A DNA stretch of 64,000 bases from contig NC_090291.1 in NCBI RefSeq assembly GCF_037392515.1, positions 14,200,501-14,264,500 on the forward strand. The letters are read 5' to 3'. The stretch's first letter is position 1; every line of letters begins with the position of its first letter. Made by a program: the position numbers and the translations under genes. Source of the stretch: Haliotis asinina. Lineage: Eukaryota; Mollusca; Gastropoda; Lepetellida; Haliotidae. Shown piece after piece: positions 12,201 through 27,200 of the stretch. The notes below the pieces were generated by a model, which ran no database searches, was not told the origin of the DNA, and worked only from the letters and a program-made list of their open reading frames with translations.

Positions 12201-15200
12201 AAAAGTATTTCTCGCAAACATCCACTTTTAATAGAAATCATTGAATTGTATAATGCTCTTGCTACTGGCCAATACGACATCGTCTTTTGTTGGTTACCGA
12301 GCCATGTACGCATTTCTGGTAACACATTGGCTGACCTTGCTGCTAAAGCAGCACTCAACAAATCTGTGACACCACTTCTTATTCCTTATAGTGATTACAA
12401 AGCCACCATTAGATCTTATATCCGTGATCTGAAGACGTGGGACACCCAAGTGGGTATCAATAAATTACATGAGATAAAACCTTACATTGGTTATACCCAC
12501 TTGGGTTGTCAGTCCAGATTTGAAGAGGTTATTTTACGACGATGTCGTATTGACCACAATAGATATACTCATGCGTACCTGTTAAAAGGTGAGGATCATC
12601 CATTTTGTATCCCTTGGTTGACTGTGTTGAATTCTCCATCACAAGGCATAAGTATTTTACAGTTAAAACAATTAAGGATCTTTTTAGCAGCGTTAATTCT
12701 CATTTAATTATAGGTTTTTTAAAAGAAATAGATTTTTGGTTGAATTTTGAATAATATGTTTCTGTAAATAGATGTATTTTAATGACTGGTAGTTTGAATT
12801 AGTAACTTGAATTGTTGCTGGCTGTACCCTCAAAGGGGGTTGAAGTATTGTAAAATCATTGTCCTCCTAAGAGGGTACGTAAGTCCACAAACATTCACAG
12901 TAAATTCTAAATTTCCAGGTTTTTAATCGTAGTATAAGTGTTTTTTTCATTGTATGGCTAGATTTCCGAAATTGCTGACGGCTGAAGGGATGATGTAAAT
13001 CCAGCTAGGGTCCATGCAGGTAGCAAAGGTACTGTAAGTCCCCATGGTCCCTAGTATGGTGATCTACCTTCAGTTGTTAGCAATCTGTAGCCCAGTTTTA
13101 TATTGTATTGTCCTCTATAGATAAATTGTTTTGGGCATGACTACTAGTTTTACATTCTTTTCTGTGATGTTTTAGTTGTTTTACTGTCCTTCGTCGACAG
13201 ATATTTATTATACTCATATGAGTTACATCTATTAGTCCAAGATCTGGCACCATCATCATTCTGCCTACAGTAAACTCATCTGAAACAGACAGATACTTTT
13301 AATTCAGTACGATGCGTATAATAATATCTCACCTTCGGGTGATAGGGCCACTGGTGGATCTTTGTGAAGCAGAATGTTATCCACAGCCATGTACCACTTA
13401 CAACTAATCTCCAAGCCGTTGCAGTGAGACTTACACTTCATGTTGTCCTTACATTATGTTCACTCTATATTCCGCCTTCTCCAACACTTCACCTGACCGA
13501 TCTCCAAGCTCTCTGTGATCAACTTCCGAAACCATGCATTATAATGCGTGATCCTAATGGTAACATCCACTCTTGGGTGGTACAAATACTAACACTAAAG
13601 GTAAAATACTGGAAGATTTTATCTCAAATAATGACCTGTGCAATTTAATGATTCAAGCACTTATCTGCATCCTACAACCTGCACCCAATCTTCTCTAGAT
13701 TTGTCTCTTGCAGACTCTAATCTACTTAATGAATTTGATTAGTCAGTTCACAACGATCTCTGTGGAAGTGATCACTTTCCAACGATATTATCTGAATCTT
13801 CTGCAAGTGATTCTTCATCTTATACAAGATGAATTTTTTCCAAAGCGGACCGGTCCTTATTTCAAATTCAATGCACATCTAAACTAAGACCCGACTGTTT
13901 CAGTGATATTGCTGATCCTATTCAGGAGAAAACAAACATTAATTTTGAATCAGATAACGGTGAAGACTATAATGAAGTCTTTTCAATACATGAGCTATAT
14001 ACTGCTCTTGAGCAAGTTCATGACACAGCAGCGGGTGATGACAATATTCATTATCAGCTGCTGAAACACTTGCCTGAACCATGTTTGGTCACACTTTTAG
14101 ATATATGTGACAAAATATAGACATCTGGAAACTTTCCTCGTCCATGACGTAATGCCATTGTAATCCCTATACCCAAACCTGGTAAGGATCATACTGATCC
14201 TTCCAATTACAGACCGACATATTTAACCAGCTGTGTCTGTAAAACCATTGAGCGAATGGTATATAACAGATTAATTTGGTATCTGGAAACCAATAACCTC
14301 ATTACAAATATTCAATGTGGTTGTCGGAAGAATAGAAGTACCATTGATCATTTGGTACGTTTACAATGCTTTGTCGCAAATGCTATAGTAAATAAACAAC
14401 ATGCTGTATCGATATTCTTTGATCTTGAGAAAGCCTACGATACCACCTGGAAACATGGCATTTTAAAGTATTCGCATGATTTTGGGTTGACAGGTCGTTT
14501 ACCGAGTCCGAGTGGTTTCAACCCTGTCGGACCACAATAATCACGATCACGGTGTTCCACAAGGCAGTATTTTGTCTGTCACTTTATATAGTATTAAGAT
14601 GAACAGTTTATCCAAGGTTTTAAACGATTCCATTGACGGATCACTTTTTGTGGATGATTTTAATATTTATTGTTGCGGTAAAATATACATACCATTGAAC
14701 GGCAACTACAGTTGTGTTTAAATATAATAAATAAATGGTGTCTCCAAAACAAATTATATACACTTTTGTAGAAAATATAAACTGCATAAGGACCCTGAAT
14801 TATCTTTAAATGGCACTCCCATCAAAGTTGTATAGGAACCTTCTTACCGCACATTAAATCCCTTAAAGCTAAATGCCTGAAGGCACTAGATTTGTTGAAA
14901 GTTGTTTCCATCTCAAAGTAGGGAGGAGACCAACCTACCCTCTTACACCTATATTGATCACTGGTCCGTTCAAAATTCGATTATGGCTTCATCATATATG
15001 GTGCAGCTTGTAAAACTATTGATTTTGTGGCACCCGTGGCGAGCCACCTGCTCTGGGTGGGTGATGGGTAACGCCAAGAGCTCGTCATCGCCGTAAAGGA
15101 CACGGGGGCATATTTGGTCCACCAACCCGTTTGTCGTGGGTTGCGGCCCTGTGTCGGTAGACGACGGTGACGACGTTAAATATTCACTCACTCACTCACT

Positions 15201-18200
15201 CACTCACTCACTCACTCACTCACTCACTCACTCACTCACTCACTCACTCACTCACTCACTCACTCACTCACTCACTCACTCACTCACTCACTCACTCACT
15301 CACTCACTCACTCACTATGCCCCATACGATATATATAGGATAGGTTAGAATTTTCCATCAAATATTTTCAAAGCAATGTTTGGAAGTACTGGCTTACAGG
15401 TACAGATACATTTTTTTCATTGGATACAGCGCCCTTTTCGGCTTGCTGGGAAAAGACAAAAGCTTCAGAAAACATGTTTCTACACGCTATTTATATTTAG
15501 TGCGAGTTTGAGGTTTCTCATTACCGATGTGCCACTTTTCATGTTTTGATACTTAGCCACCTTTTTTAAATACAACGACCTTGGTTTTGTCGTTATTTAT
15601 AGAGAGTCCCCATTTCTTGCAATACATATCTAGAATGTCAATTTTCTTTTGTAAAGTAATGACGCTGACCCCAAATATTGCAACAAAATGATGACTTTGG
15701 TAATGATGGTGTATACATTGATAAAAACAATGCCCGAGCGTCATACGACCGTACTATAAATCGATTTAGGCGCAAATTATTGGATTTGTGTCATGTACGT
15801 GGTCTTTATATACTGAACGAGAGAGCTGAAGGTGACAGGCGGCGAGTTTACTTATGTAGGAGAAAGGGGTTCTAGTGTTATTGATTATTTTCTTGCATCT
15901 GTTTTTCATTCTTTTGTTTTTTGTTTGGTTTTCGTTGTTGACTTGGTGATCTGTTAGACTTTGACCATTTCCCACTTGAGTTGTCTTGCAGGTTTCCCTT
16001 TTAGCAGTCACGTTAAGCGCACTGTATACTGTGATGACCATGACACTGAGTTTAGATTTGTCTAGGATGACGGGAGACTTATTTAATGCATCACAGAGAC
16101 ACACAACATCAACAGACGAGCGGCGCACTTGTATCTCTGTCACTTTCACTGTCACTGTCACTGTCACTGTCAGCCGCATCCATTCGTGTCCTCCCGCACA
16201 AACATATTGTCACTGCCATGCCTCCGTGGTTTCTTATGTAGGGGTCAAAAGCACTTCCCAGACACTTCGCAAGTGTTTCGATAAATTACATTATTGCTGT
16301 TGAAACCTTGCTTTTTTTATTCTGTCTTAATTTGTTTATTTTCTTGTGATTAGGCGCCGTATAGGAAATACATTACCTCTACGCAGCGTAAGTGTTCCTG
16401 AAGTGAAGCGGTTGATATTCCAATCACCAATATGATGTATTAATCCGCGTTACATGGTTCTAGATAGGAAAGCAAAATATTGCTTTATTTTAACGATATT
16501 TTCACTTTTTAGAACGTGGGTAATAAATACGATACAAAACTCGCTCCCCTTTCATATCAAGTTCATGTCCCTCAAGAAATAATTTTGGTTTGTCACTCGC
16601 TAAAGCTCGTGACGAGTGACAAACCAAAAATATTACATAAACTTGATATGAAAGGGGAAGCTCGTTTAATATCCTATAAATGTCACATCGGCAATATCGC
16701 AGTCATATCGTGGTGAAAACAATTTATATGAGAAAAATGAAAACATTTTGAAGAACGAAACCTGTCACGACCGACAGTAAAATATTAGGGTATCACAGAC
16801 ATAGGTATAAAACTGGCATGGAAAAGTAAAACATTCTAGTAATTAAAAAACAGACAATACAATATAAAACACGGGCTATAGATCGCCAACAACTGAAGGT
16901 AGATCACCATACTAGGGACCATGGCGACTTACAGTACCTTTGCTACCTGCATGGAACCTAGTTGGATTTACATCAACCCTTCAGCGTGTGCGGAATGCTA
17001 CCCAAAAACTATTAATAGAATGCCTCTCAAGAACCTAAATGTGAGAACTAATAATAGTTTTTAGGTAGCATTCAGTACACGCTGAAGCGGCTGAAGGGAT
17101 GATGTATCCAACTAGGGTCCAGGTACTATAAGTCCCCATGGTTCCTAGTAAGGTGATCTACCTTCAGTTATCGGTGAATAACCCGTGTTTTATATTGCAC
17201 TTTCTGCTTTAGTGACTAGAATGTTTTACTTTTCCATGCTAGTGTTATACGATGTGACGGTAAACTTTAACTCGTTCACTCGTTGTGGGGCACCCGTGGT
17301 GAGCCACCTCCTCGTGGTGGGTGCTGGATAACGCCAAGAGCTCGCCAACACCCCCGTAGTGGACCCGGGGGGATATTTGGTCCACCAACCCGTTTGCCGT
17401 GGGTTGCGGCCCTGTGTCGGCGGAGGAGTCGATCCTGGTGGTTGAGGGCAATAGGGGCCTGCAATCGTGTTCCTGTTGCTCAATACACCACTTTGGCCTT
17501 GACTTCGCCTAGACGGGTGGTCGAATGGTCCCGGTTCGACCAATCGGCTGGTCATGCCAAGCCCTGTGCATGGAGTATTGTTATATTTTTCAATGCACAC
17601 ATATCATTTAGAATTGTTATAACTTTGGACTTGGCTATATTATCTAAAACATTGATTTTGACATATGTTGTTCTGAAATTTGCCTAGAGTCCTATGCCAG
17701 ATGGCGGTGGCTCATGGGCCAATCTGGTGAAACTATTAATCTTTTAATTTTTCTGCTGGAGTATATCATCCGGGTATCCTTGGTGCTGCAAGCTGGAGAT
17801 CCGCTTGTTTTTAGCATTGTCCTTGTGATACTCCGTGGTGGGTGGGGAGTTCGGATGATGAAATCTCAACCCTAAATATGGCTTATGAAATCCCCACAAA
17901 AAAACCAAACGTCCTCTTGAAAATGATGTTGATGATAATGACCTTCGACCGTCCAGATCAATTGAGTTTTGGCCACGCTTTCTTGTGATCGAATCTGCTG
18001 ATAAAAAGCCTCTAAAATTGAACCCGTTCGCAGTTGCCAAAGGTATTCAAGGTATTGCCGGGGAAGTTAAGAACAATAAACGGTTACGTTCAGGTGCACT
18101 GCAGGTTGAGTGTGGGAAACGGCAGCAGTCAGTCAATTTGATGAGCATAGAATCGTTTGTTGGAATTCCGGTTACTGTATCTGCTCATAAGACGTTAAAC

Positions 18201-21200
18201 ACGAGCAAGGGAATCATCAGAGACCGTGATCGGTTGTTTTCTGACATCACAGAACTTGACATCATGACTGAAATGAAACATCGAGGTGTGCTCGACGTCA
18301 AACGCTTTTCAGTCCGTAAAAACAATGAAAGTGTTCCAACCAATACTTATCTGTTCTTCTTTTCATCTCCGACAGCTCCAAAATCATTGAAGGCTGGTTA
18401 CTGCAACATCAAGGTTGACGTGTACATTCCGAACCCGCTCAGATGTTTTACATGTCAGAAGTACGGCCATGGTGTAAATACTTGTACATTGTCCGTTGTG
18501 TGTGCCCACTGTGGTGAGAAGACACACACAACAGAAGATTGTACCAGTGATTTTTAAAAATGCACCAACTGCTCAGGCGACCATTCCTCATTTTCGAAAC
18601 AATGTCCTGTTTGGAAAGAACAAATGGAAATAAATAAAATCAAATTCACTATCTCTTCAATATCTCTTTTTCTGAGGCCAATAATATAGTAAAAAGATCT
18701 GATCTTCCAGAAAGTTATGCTGCAGTAGCAAAACCAACATTGGAGTCACGCTCTAAAATAACAAAATCATCCACAGGCTGCCAAACTACCTTAAGCTTGA
18801 CTTGAGTAAATTGCGATTCTCCACAGCTTTTGTACCCTGCTATATCATCACAGACTGAGGAATCACTCTCTAGTACCTCAAGTCGTCTTCTGATCACTAA
18901 TCATCAACATCTCAGTCACATTCAAAGTCTCAATCAACATCTGATAGTCAACAAACGGTGAAAAGTAAATCAAAGCAGTAAATCAAACACAGTAGCAGAG
19001 CTCCTAAGGGGTCACAAAATAAAATTCAATTGTACAATAAATATGGGTCTCTTGAAGACATGGACGTTTCTGAAAACGTCCATTCTAGGGCACATAGCTT
19101 GTCGCCCTCCAAAAGAGTGCGGGGTAGATCCCCAATAAATCCCCCCAAAAGATAGTTTATTCCAATAATATTGTACAGTGGAACTGCAGAGGATTGAGGA
19201 CAAATTTACATGAATTCACACCTTCAGCGATATGTCTCCAAGAGACATATTTAAAGCAAACAGATACATTTGACCTTCCTCATTTTAATGCATATCATTG
19301 TTTTTCAACTCCGGGTGATAGGGCCACTGGAGGATCATCCATTCTAGTCAAACAAAACGTTATTCAAAGCCCTGTTTCACTTAATACTAATATGCAGGCT
19401 GTTGCAGTGAGAATTACTTTACATGTAGCGTTTACGCTATGCTCTCTTTATATTTCACCATCTTCGGCTTTTGCCAAAACCGATCTTCAAGCTCTATATG
19501 ATCAGCTCCCGAAGCCCTGTATTATAATGGGAGATTTGAATGGGCACAACCCACTCTGGGGTAGTGTAAATACAAACACTAGAGGTAAATTGTTGGAGGA
19601 CTTTTGTTCTGACAATGACTTATGTATTTATAATGATGGTTCCAATACATATTTACACCCTGGTACAGGGACCTATTCTGCTCTCGACTTGTCATTGACA
19701 AATTCAGAACTATTAAATGAATTCGAATGGTCAGTCCACGATGACCTGTGTGGAAGTGACCATTTTCCTACTATATTAAAATATGTAACTCCATCTGATG
19801 TTCCTCCATCATCAGGACGGAATATTAAAAAGGCTAACTGGGCTTTATTTGAAACACTGCAAAACTTACACCCGAACGTTTTATTGACGTTCCTGATGCT
19901 ATTAAATCTTTTTCTGATGAACTGAATTCCATAGCTGATGAGTGTATACCAAATTCCTCTGTAGTTCCACACATAAGAAAACCATGGTTCAACGATGAGT
20001 GCAAACAAGCTAGGAAGGCAAGGAAAAAGGCAGAACAATATTTCCGTCGCCATCCTATGGTGCATAATTTGAATAAATTTAAAATTTTAAATGCTAAAGC
20101 ACGGCGTACGTTTACACAAAACAAACGCCAATCTTGGCAAAATTATGTGTCCAAAATAAATTCTCGGACACCCATCTCCAAGGTATGGAATATGGTCCAG
20201 AAAATCAAAGGTAAAGGTTCTAAATCTACTGTCCATCATATTAAACATGGAGATCAATTGCTTACTGATAAATCAGATATTGCTAATAAACTAGGTGAAA
20301 CCCTTGCTAAACCTCTTTCTCTTCAAATTATGTACCAACATTCCAGCAATATCAAAAACAAGAAGAAAAGAAAACTATTAATATCAATTCTGATAACGGG
20401 GAAAATTATAATGAAACGTTCTCTATTCATGAACTCCATACTGCTCTTGATCAAGCTCATGACACTGCTACAGGAGCTGATAATATACATTATCAACTCC
20501 TGAAACATTTACCAGAATCCTGTCTGGAAACTCTCCTAAATATTTTTGATGATATTTGGACATCGGGTAACTTTCCCTCCTCATGGCGTGACGCCATAGT
20601 AGTACCAATACCTAAACCTGGACGTGATCATACGGATCCGTCCAATTATCGACCTATTTCACTAACTAGCTGTGTTTGCAAGACCATGGAACGCATGATA
20701 AATAATCTACTTGTTTGGTACTTGGAAACAAATAATCTTATCACAGATATACAATGCGGTTTCCGTAAAAACAGAAGTACTGTCGATCACTTAGTGCGAC
20801 TGGAATCATTTGTTAAAAACGCACTAATTAATAAACAACATGCTGTGTCTATCCTTTTTGATCTTGAAAAAGCATATGACACAACCTTGAAACATGGTAT
20901 TTTGAGAGATTTACATGACTTTAGTTGGCGAGGTCGTTTGCCTCAATTTATTGCCAACTTTTTAAATGACAGACAATTCCAGGTCCGTGTGGGTTCTACC
21001 CTGTCTGATCATTACAATCAGGATCAGGGTGTTCCACAAGGCAGTATTTTGTCTGTCACTCTTTTGTAGCATCAAGATCAACAGTTTATCAAAAGTTTTA
21101 AACGATTCAATTGATGGATCGTTATTTGTGGATGATTTTAATATTTCTTGTCGTGGTAAAAATATGCATACCATTGAACGGCAATTGCAGTTGTGTTTAA

Positions 21201-24200
21201 ACAAAATAGATAAATGGTGTCTTGAAAACGGCTTTAAATTTTCCAAATCGAAAACTAACTGCATACATTTTTGTCGTAAATACAAACCCCATAAAGACCC
21301 TCAACTGTCTCTGGATGGGACGCCCATTAAAGTTGTGAAGCAAGCCAAATTCTTGGGTCTAATATTTTATTCACATTTAACTTTTTTACCACATATTAAA
21401 TCTCTTAAAACTAAATGCCTGAAAGCACTTGACTTGTGGAAAGTGGTTTCAAATTCGAAATGGGGAGGGGATCAAGCTACCCTTCTCCATCTATATCGAT
21501 CACTCGTTCGTTCTAAACTTGATTATGGCTCCATCGTCTATGGTGGAGCCTGCAAAAGCAATCTTAAACTTCTTGATTCTGTCCATCACCTAGGTCTAAG
21601 ACTTTGTCTTGGGTCCTTCAGAACTTCACCTATTGACAGTCTTTACGTTGAGGCCGATGATCCATCTCTTGCACAACTCCGTATTAAACTATCTTTACAA
21701 TATATCACAAAACTATACTCTAACGAATCTAACCCTGCGCATAACTGTGTCTTCAGTCCTCTTTATGAGGATTTGTTTCGCAAAAAGTCTTCTCTTGTTC
21801 CACCTTTTGGGCTCAGAGTAAAGCCGTTTATTGCTGCTGCTGGTATTGAGCTGGACAATATAGCTCCTTTCTGTCTTCTTTCTTCCCCCCCTTGGCAGTT
21901 GGTTAGGCCACAGGCTGACCTAACATTAACTACATTTAAAAATCAGAAACGAATGAATTACAGTATAAACGAGAATGTAATCAATTGAAACATACATATA
22001 ACAATTACAAATCCTTATTTACAGATGGGTCCAAGGACGGTGGTGCAGTAGCTTGCGGTACTGTCATTGGATCCAGAATAATATCTTCTAGATTACCAGA
22101 TAATAGTTCTATTTTTACAGCAGAAGCTAACGCCATATTAACAGCTCTCAAATATATTCAAAGACACCCGAAACGTAAACAGTATAAAATATATTCCGAC
22201 TCTCTTTCTTGCCTTCAGGCTATTAAAATATTTCTTGAAAACATCCACTTTTAATTGAAATTATTGAACTGTATAATACTCTTGCTACTGGCCAATACGA
22301 CATCGTCTTTTGTTAGTTACCCAGTCACGTAGGTATTTCTGGGAATGCGATGGCTGATCTTGCTGCCAAGGCAGCGCTCAACAAATCTGTGACACCACTT
22401 CGTATTCCATATTCAGATTACAAAGCGTGCATTAGAACGTATATCCGTCATCTGATGGAGAAGAAGTGGGACACTCAAGTAAGTATCAATAAAGTACATG
22501 AAATAAAACCGTCCAGATTTGAGGAGGTCATCATGCGACGATGTCGTACTGGCCACACAAGATATACACATAAATATTTGCTTAAAGGTGAGGATCCTCC
22601 GTTTTGTATCCCTTGTGATGGAAGAATCACAGTCAAGCATATCCTGCTTGACTGTGTTGGGTATTCCATCACAAGGGATCAGTATTTTAATTCACGAACT
22701 ATGAAGAATATTTTTAATAACACAAGCTCTCATTTAATCATTGCATTTTTAAAAGAATTAGATTTATTGACAGAATTGTAAATAGATAAATATTTTATAT
22801 TGGAAGTCTAAATTGGTAACTGTGTTTGTTAGTGGCTGTATCCTCAAAGGGGGTTGAAGTACTGTAAAACTATTGCCCCCCTGAGAGGGTACGTAAGTCC
22901 ACAAACATTCAAAGTAAATTCAAACTTTCACGTTTATAATCGTAGCATAAGTGTCGTTTTATTTGCATGGCTAGATTTCCCGAATTGCTGACGCCTGAGG
23001 GGATGATGTAAATCCAGCTGGGGTCCATGCAGGTAGCAAAGGTACTGTAAGTCCCCATGGTCCCTAGTATGGTGATCTACCTTCAGTTGTTAGCAATCTA
23101 TAGCCCATTTTTATCTTCTATTGTCCTCTATAGATAAATTGTTTTAGGTATAGTTACTATAGCTAGTTTTATATATATATGTTTTACTGTCCTTCGTTGA
23201 CAAGTTTTATAATAGGCATATATTTCATTTCAGTATTAAATGTTCTCGTCACGATATGGCTGAGATACTGCCGATGTGACGTTAAATGTTAACTCACTCA
23301 CTCGTTGTGGATCCGGGGGCATATTTCGTCCACCAACCATGCGGGCCCGTGCCGGTGGAGGAAGGGATCCTGGTTGTAGAGGGCAGTAGGAGCCTGCAGT
23401 AGGAGCCTGTGCTTCTCTTGCTCAACACACCACCTTGACCCTGACTTTACCTAAACGGGTGGTTGAATGGACCTAAGCCCTGAGAAATAATGTGCATTTT
23501 TGTTCGTTGTCTTGGCTTAGTGCTGATATATTTGTATTGCCATTGTCCAGTTCCAATTTCGCCAAGCCCTGTGTATGGATATATATTTATATATCATTGC
23601 ACAAATTTAATTTGGACTTGTTTTAATTACGATCTTGGCTATATTTCATATCCAAAACGTTTTCTGATTTTGAAATAAGATGTTTTGAACTTTGCCTAGA
23701 GGTTTATGTCAAGAAGGCGGGGTCTCATGATCCAATCTGGTGGATTAATTGTACATAATTCTTCCGCTGGAGGATTCTTGGTACTGCAAGTTGGAGACCC
23801 ACTTGTTTTAGCATTGTCCTTGTGATACTCTGTGGTTGGTGGAGAGCTCCGATGATGAAATCTAGTGACTAACCATGACTTACGAAACCCCAACTAAACA
23901 GAGCATACGTCCTCTTGAAAATGATCCTTTTGACGGCCTCAGACCGTTCAAAAACACTTATTGCCATTGATTTTGTTGTCATTGAGACCAAAGTTAACGC
24001 AACGCTGAAGCTGCACACTCCACTGTCATTGGCTGTAGAATAATATCTTCTCGATTCTCGACCGGATAGCTGTTCTATTTTCACAGTTGAAGCTGACGCC
24101 ATATTAATGGCTCTTAAATATATTTAAAGACACCCTATACATTATACAGTATATACAGTGTATAATCTATTCAGACTCTCTTTCTTGCCCTCAGGCTGTT

Positions 24201-27200
24201 AAACATATTTCTTGCAAACATCAACTTTTGATTGAAATTATTGAAGTGTATAATGATCTTGCTACTTGCCAATGCGACATCGTCTTTTGTTGTTACCCAG
24301 CCACGTAGGCACTTCTGGGAATACAATAGCCGATCTTGCTGACAAGAAAGAGATCTACAAATCTCTGACACCACTTCGTATTCCAGATTACATCCGTGAT
24401 CTCATGCAAAAGAAGTGGGACGCCCAAGCTGTTATGAATAGAACATAAAATATTTATTTATTATTGGTTTATTGGTTACATCTACTTTGGCTGTCAGTCC
24501 AGATTTGAAGAGGTCATCATGCGGCGATGTCGTATTAGCTATACAAGATATACTAACGCATGCATCTTGTATCCCTTGTAATTGGAGAGTCACATTATGC
24601 ATATCCTGCTTGACTGTGTTGAATCCCCTATCATTAGGAATAAATAATTTACTGTAAAAACAGTTCATGGACTTTTTAACACAGTTAGTTCTTATGTAAT
24701 TATTTTCTTTAAATTTGATTTCATTTTTTAATTTTAAGTATTATGTTCTGTAGATAGATGTATTTTAATGATTGTTAGGTTAGATTAGTAACTAGAACTG
24801 TTTGTGGCTGTACCCTCAAAAGGGGTCGAAGTATTGTAAAACTATGTTCCTCCTGAGAGAGTACGTAGATCCCAAAACATTCGATGTAAATTAAAGTCTA
24901 CCGGGTTTTTAATCCCTGTATTGTTGTTATTTTAATTTTGGGTAGCATTTCGTCACAGACCAGTGGCTGAAGGGATAGTGTAAATCCAACTGGGGTCCAT
25001 GCAGGTAGCAAAGGTACTGTAAGTCCCCATGGTACCTAGTATGGTGATCTACCTTCAGTTGTTGGCGATCTATGCCCGTGTTTTATATTGTATTGTCTGC
25101 TTTAATTACTAGAATGTTTTACTTTTCCGTGCCAGTTTTATACCTATGTCTGTGATACCCTAGTATTTTACTGTCCGTCGTGACAGGTTTCGTTCTTCAA
25201 AATGTTTTCATTTTTCTCATATAAATTGTTTTCGTCAAGATATGGCTGCGATATTGCCGATGCGACGTTAAATATTAACTCACACATTCACACATTCCCG
25301 TGTCAAAGATACTATAGAGATATGATACATCAGCTGAACGTTTCAATGGCATCTTTGCAATGCCTGAGCAGCCACTATGTCATCGGGAGTGACTAATTGG
25401 TATGGATAATGCAAAACTGGCTTAAGAATGATCTTGGGAATATGGTACTGTTCACTCGAAGTGAAATACTAAACCTTTCCCCACACGTGTGTTTGTGCCC
25501 TTGTTGAGAAGTTCTGAAGAGATTTTGGTACCCTATAAACTGTGTGTTATTCATTACGTCATCATGAATTCATCATTTTATCAGATACCTGTCTTCACGA
25601 TTTAAAACAAGTGTTGTCTCTAAGGTGACATAATGCACCGCCGCACACCCAAACGTAATGAAAGTGAAGGAAAAAGTTATATGAAGTCTTACTTTAAGTT
25701 AAATAAAGTTGGATGTCAACAAAACATTAGCAGTCAACCTCTCTTGATAACTTGCTCTGTACGCACAAATATTTCAAGACTCACTTTGAAGTTAATACGT
25801 ATGTCTTACCGTATGAAATATTCAAAACATAGTAATAAAGAAATAGCTTGTTGAAAAACATTCAAGGAAAGTCTTTAAACTCTATGAAGAAACTCTATGA
25901 AATTGCACACAATTTCAACATGCAGTTTTAATATGCTGAAATCTTCAAAGTGTCGCCATGATCTTGAAACTTGTGTGACTGTCACCAAAACCAAGTTGGC
26001 CTTGCACCTCCTCTAGATGAAGCTTGGTGTCAAATATCAAGAGCGTCCAGTGAATGGTTCTTGACATATCTCGCTGACAAGATAACATGTAGGAAAACAT
26101 AAAGAATTTGTTAATGTGTCGCCTTGACCTCGAAAACTATGAGATGGTCTCCAAAATCGAATTGATCCTGCACCCTTTCAAGATGAAGCTTGGTGTTGAA
26201 TTTAAAAATATGCAGCGAATAATTATAGACATGCTTAACATGCAGATAACAGACTGAAATCTTCAAAGTATCGCCATACCTTGTGTTGTATATGGAGAAA
26301 TCCAGGGAACAGTTTATATCTTGCCGACAAGGGTAAAAATTGAACGTCACTTTGTGACCATGAAATGAAGGTCAAGAGCACCGAATCCAACTGCGACCAT
26401 ATATGTGACCTGACCAGCTCATACAAACCCGTTTACGCATTGCCCAATTTTCGCTGGTCCGATTCTGACGAAGGTAACTCAAACAAACATCTCCGCTGAG
26501 CAAAGATGCACTTCCATATTGCTTTGTGGCCTGAAGAATGTAGGTATTGGAGTGGCCATTGAGATCACCTGACCTCAACTCACTTTAACACGTATGGGGT
26601 GTTTTAAATATGTCCTCATACCTAGAGAGATAGGCACTATCCTGCCTAATGCAGTGTTCACTGGTATGAAAGTGACCCCAAGCGCATCTTAGTGCCTAAC
26701 CCTGTTACGTGTATGCTCGTTACGTCCATAAACCAGTTTTGCAGAACAGCTACACATATTGCTCTATATGGTATCTTTTGGCAAAGAAGCACATGTGAAG
26801 CTGTGTTCTTTTTTTCCTTGAGTAAGGGGGGTTTGTACAGGTACCCTAACTCCATCTCCTGCATCACTGTTGATACTAATCTACCACATATTGTTTCAAT
26901 TTAGGTTCCACAAATCTTGCACTCCTCCGCCCGGCAACAGCAAGTCATGACGCTGATCCCACTGGGCCTGATAAAGCCGTGGATGGACTCAATATCACAA
27001 TCATGGATATCTCGAATGGTCTTTTCTGTACCTACGTTGAGACACATTCAGTTTCAGGATGGTGGCAGGTGGATCTCCAGACGACTGTCAGAGTTGGGAG
27101 TGTCCGGATCACTCCTGCCGGATATGCATGTATGTACAAATGTTGCATCAATAGAATGATTTGAAAACAGACAGTGAGGCACACTAACACAGTTTTTGGT

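Noticed and set aside
15136..15348. Open frame of repeated Ser-Leu-Thr-His
   Set aside because: A direct translation of (TCAC)n.
17540..17560. Pol III B box in the N 5' UTR (CCCGGTTCGACCAATC)
   Set aside because: No A box at suitable spacing and the motif varies among copies. Left as a remark only.
27130..27164. Extension of gene A exon 2 past GTATGT into CCINRMI
   Set aside because: The frame stops at once, whereas splicing at GTATGT gives phase continuity with exon 3 and equals exon D length.
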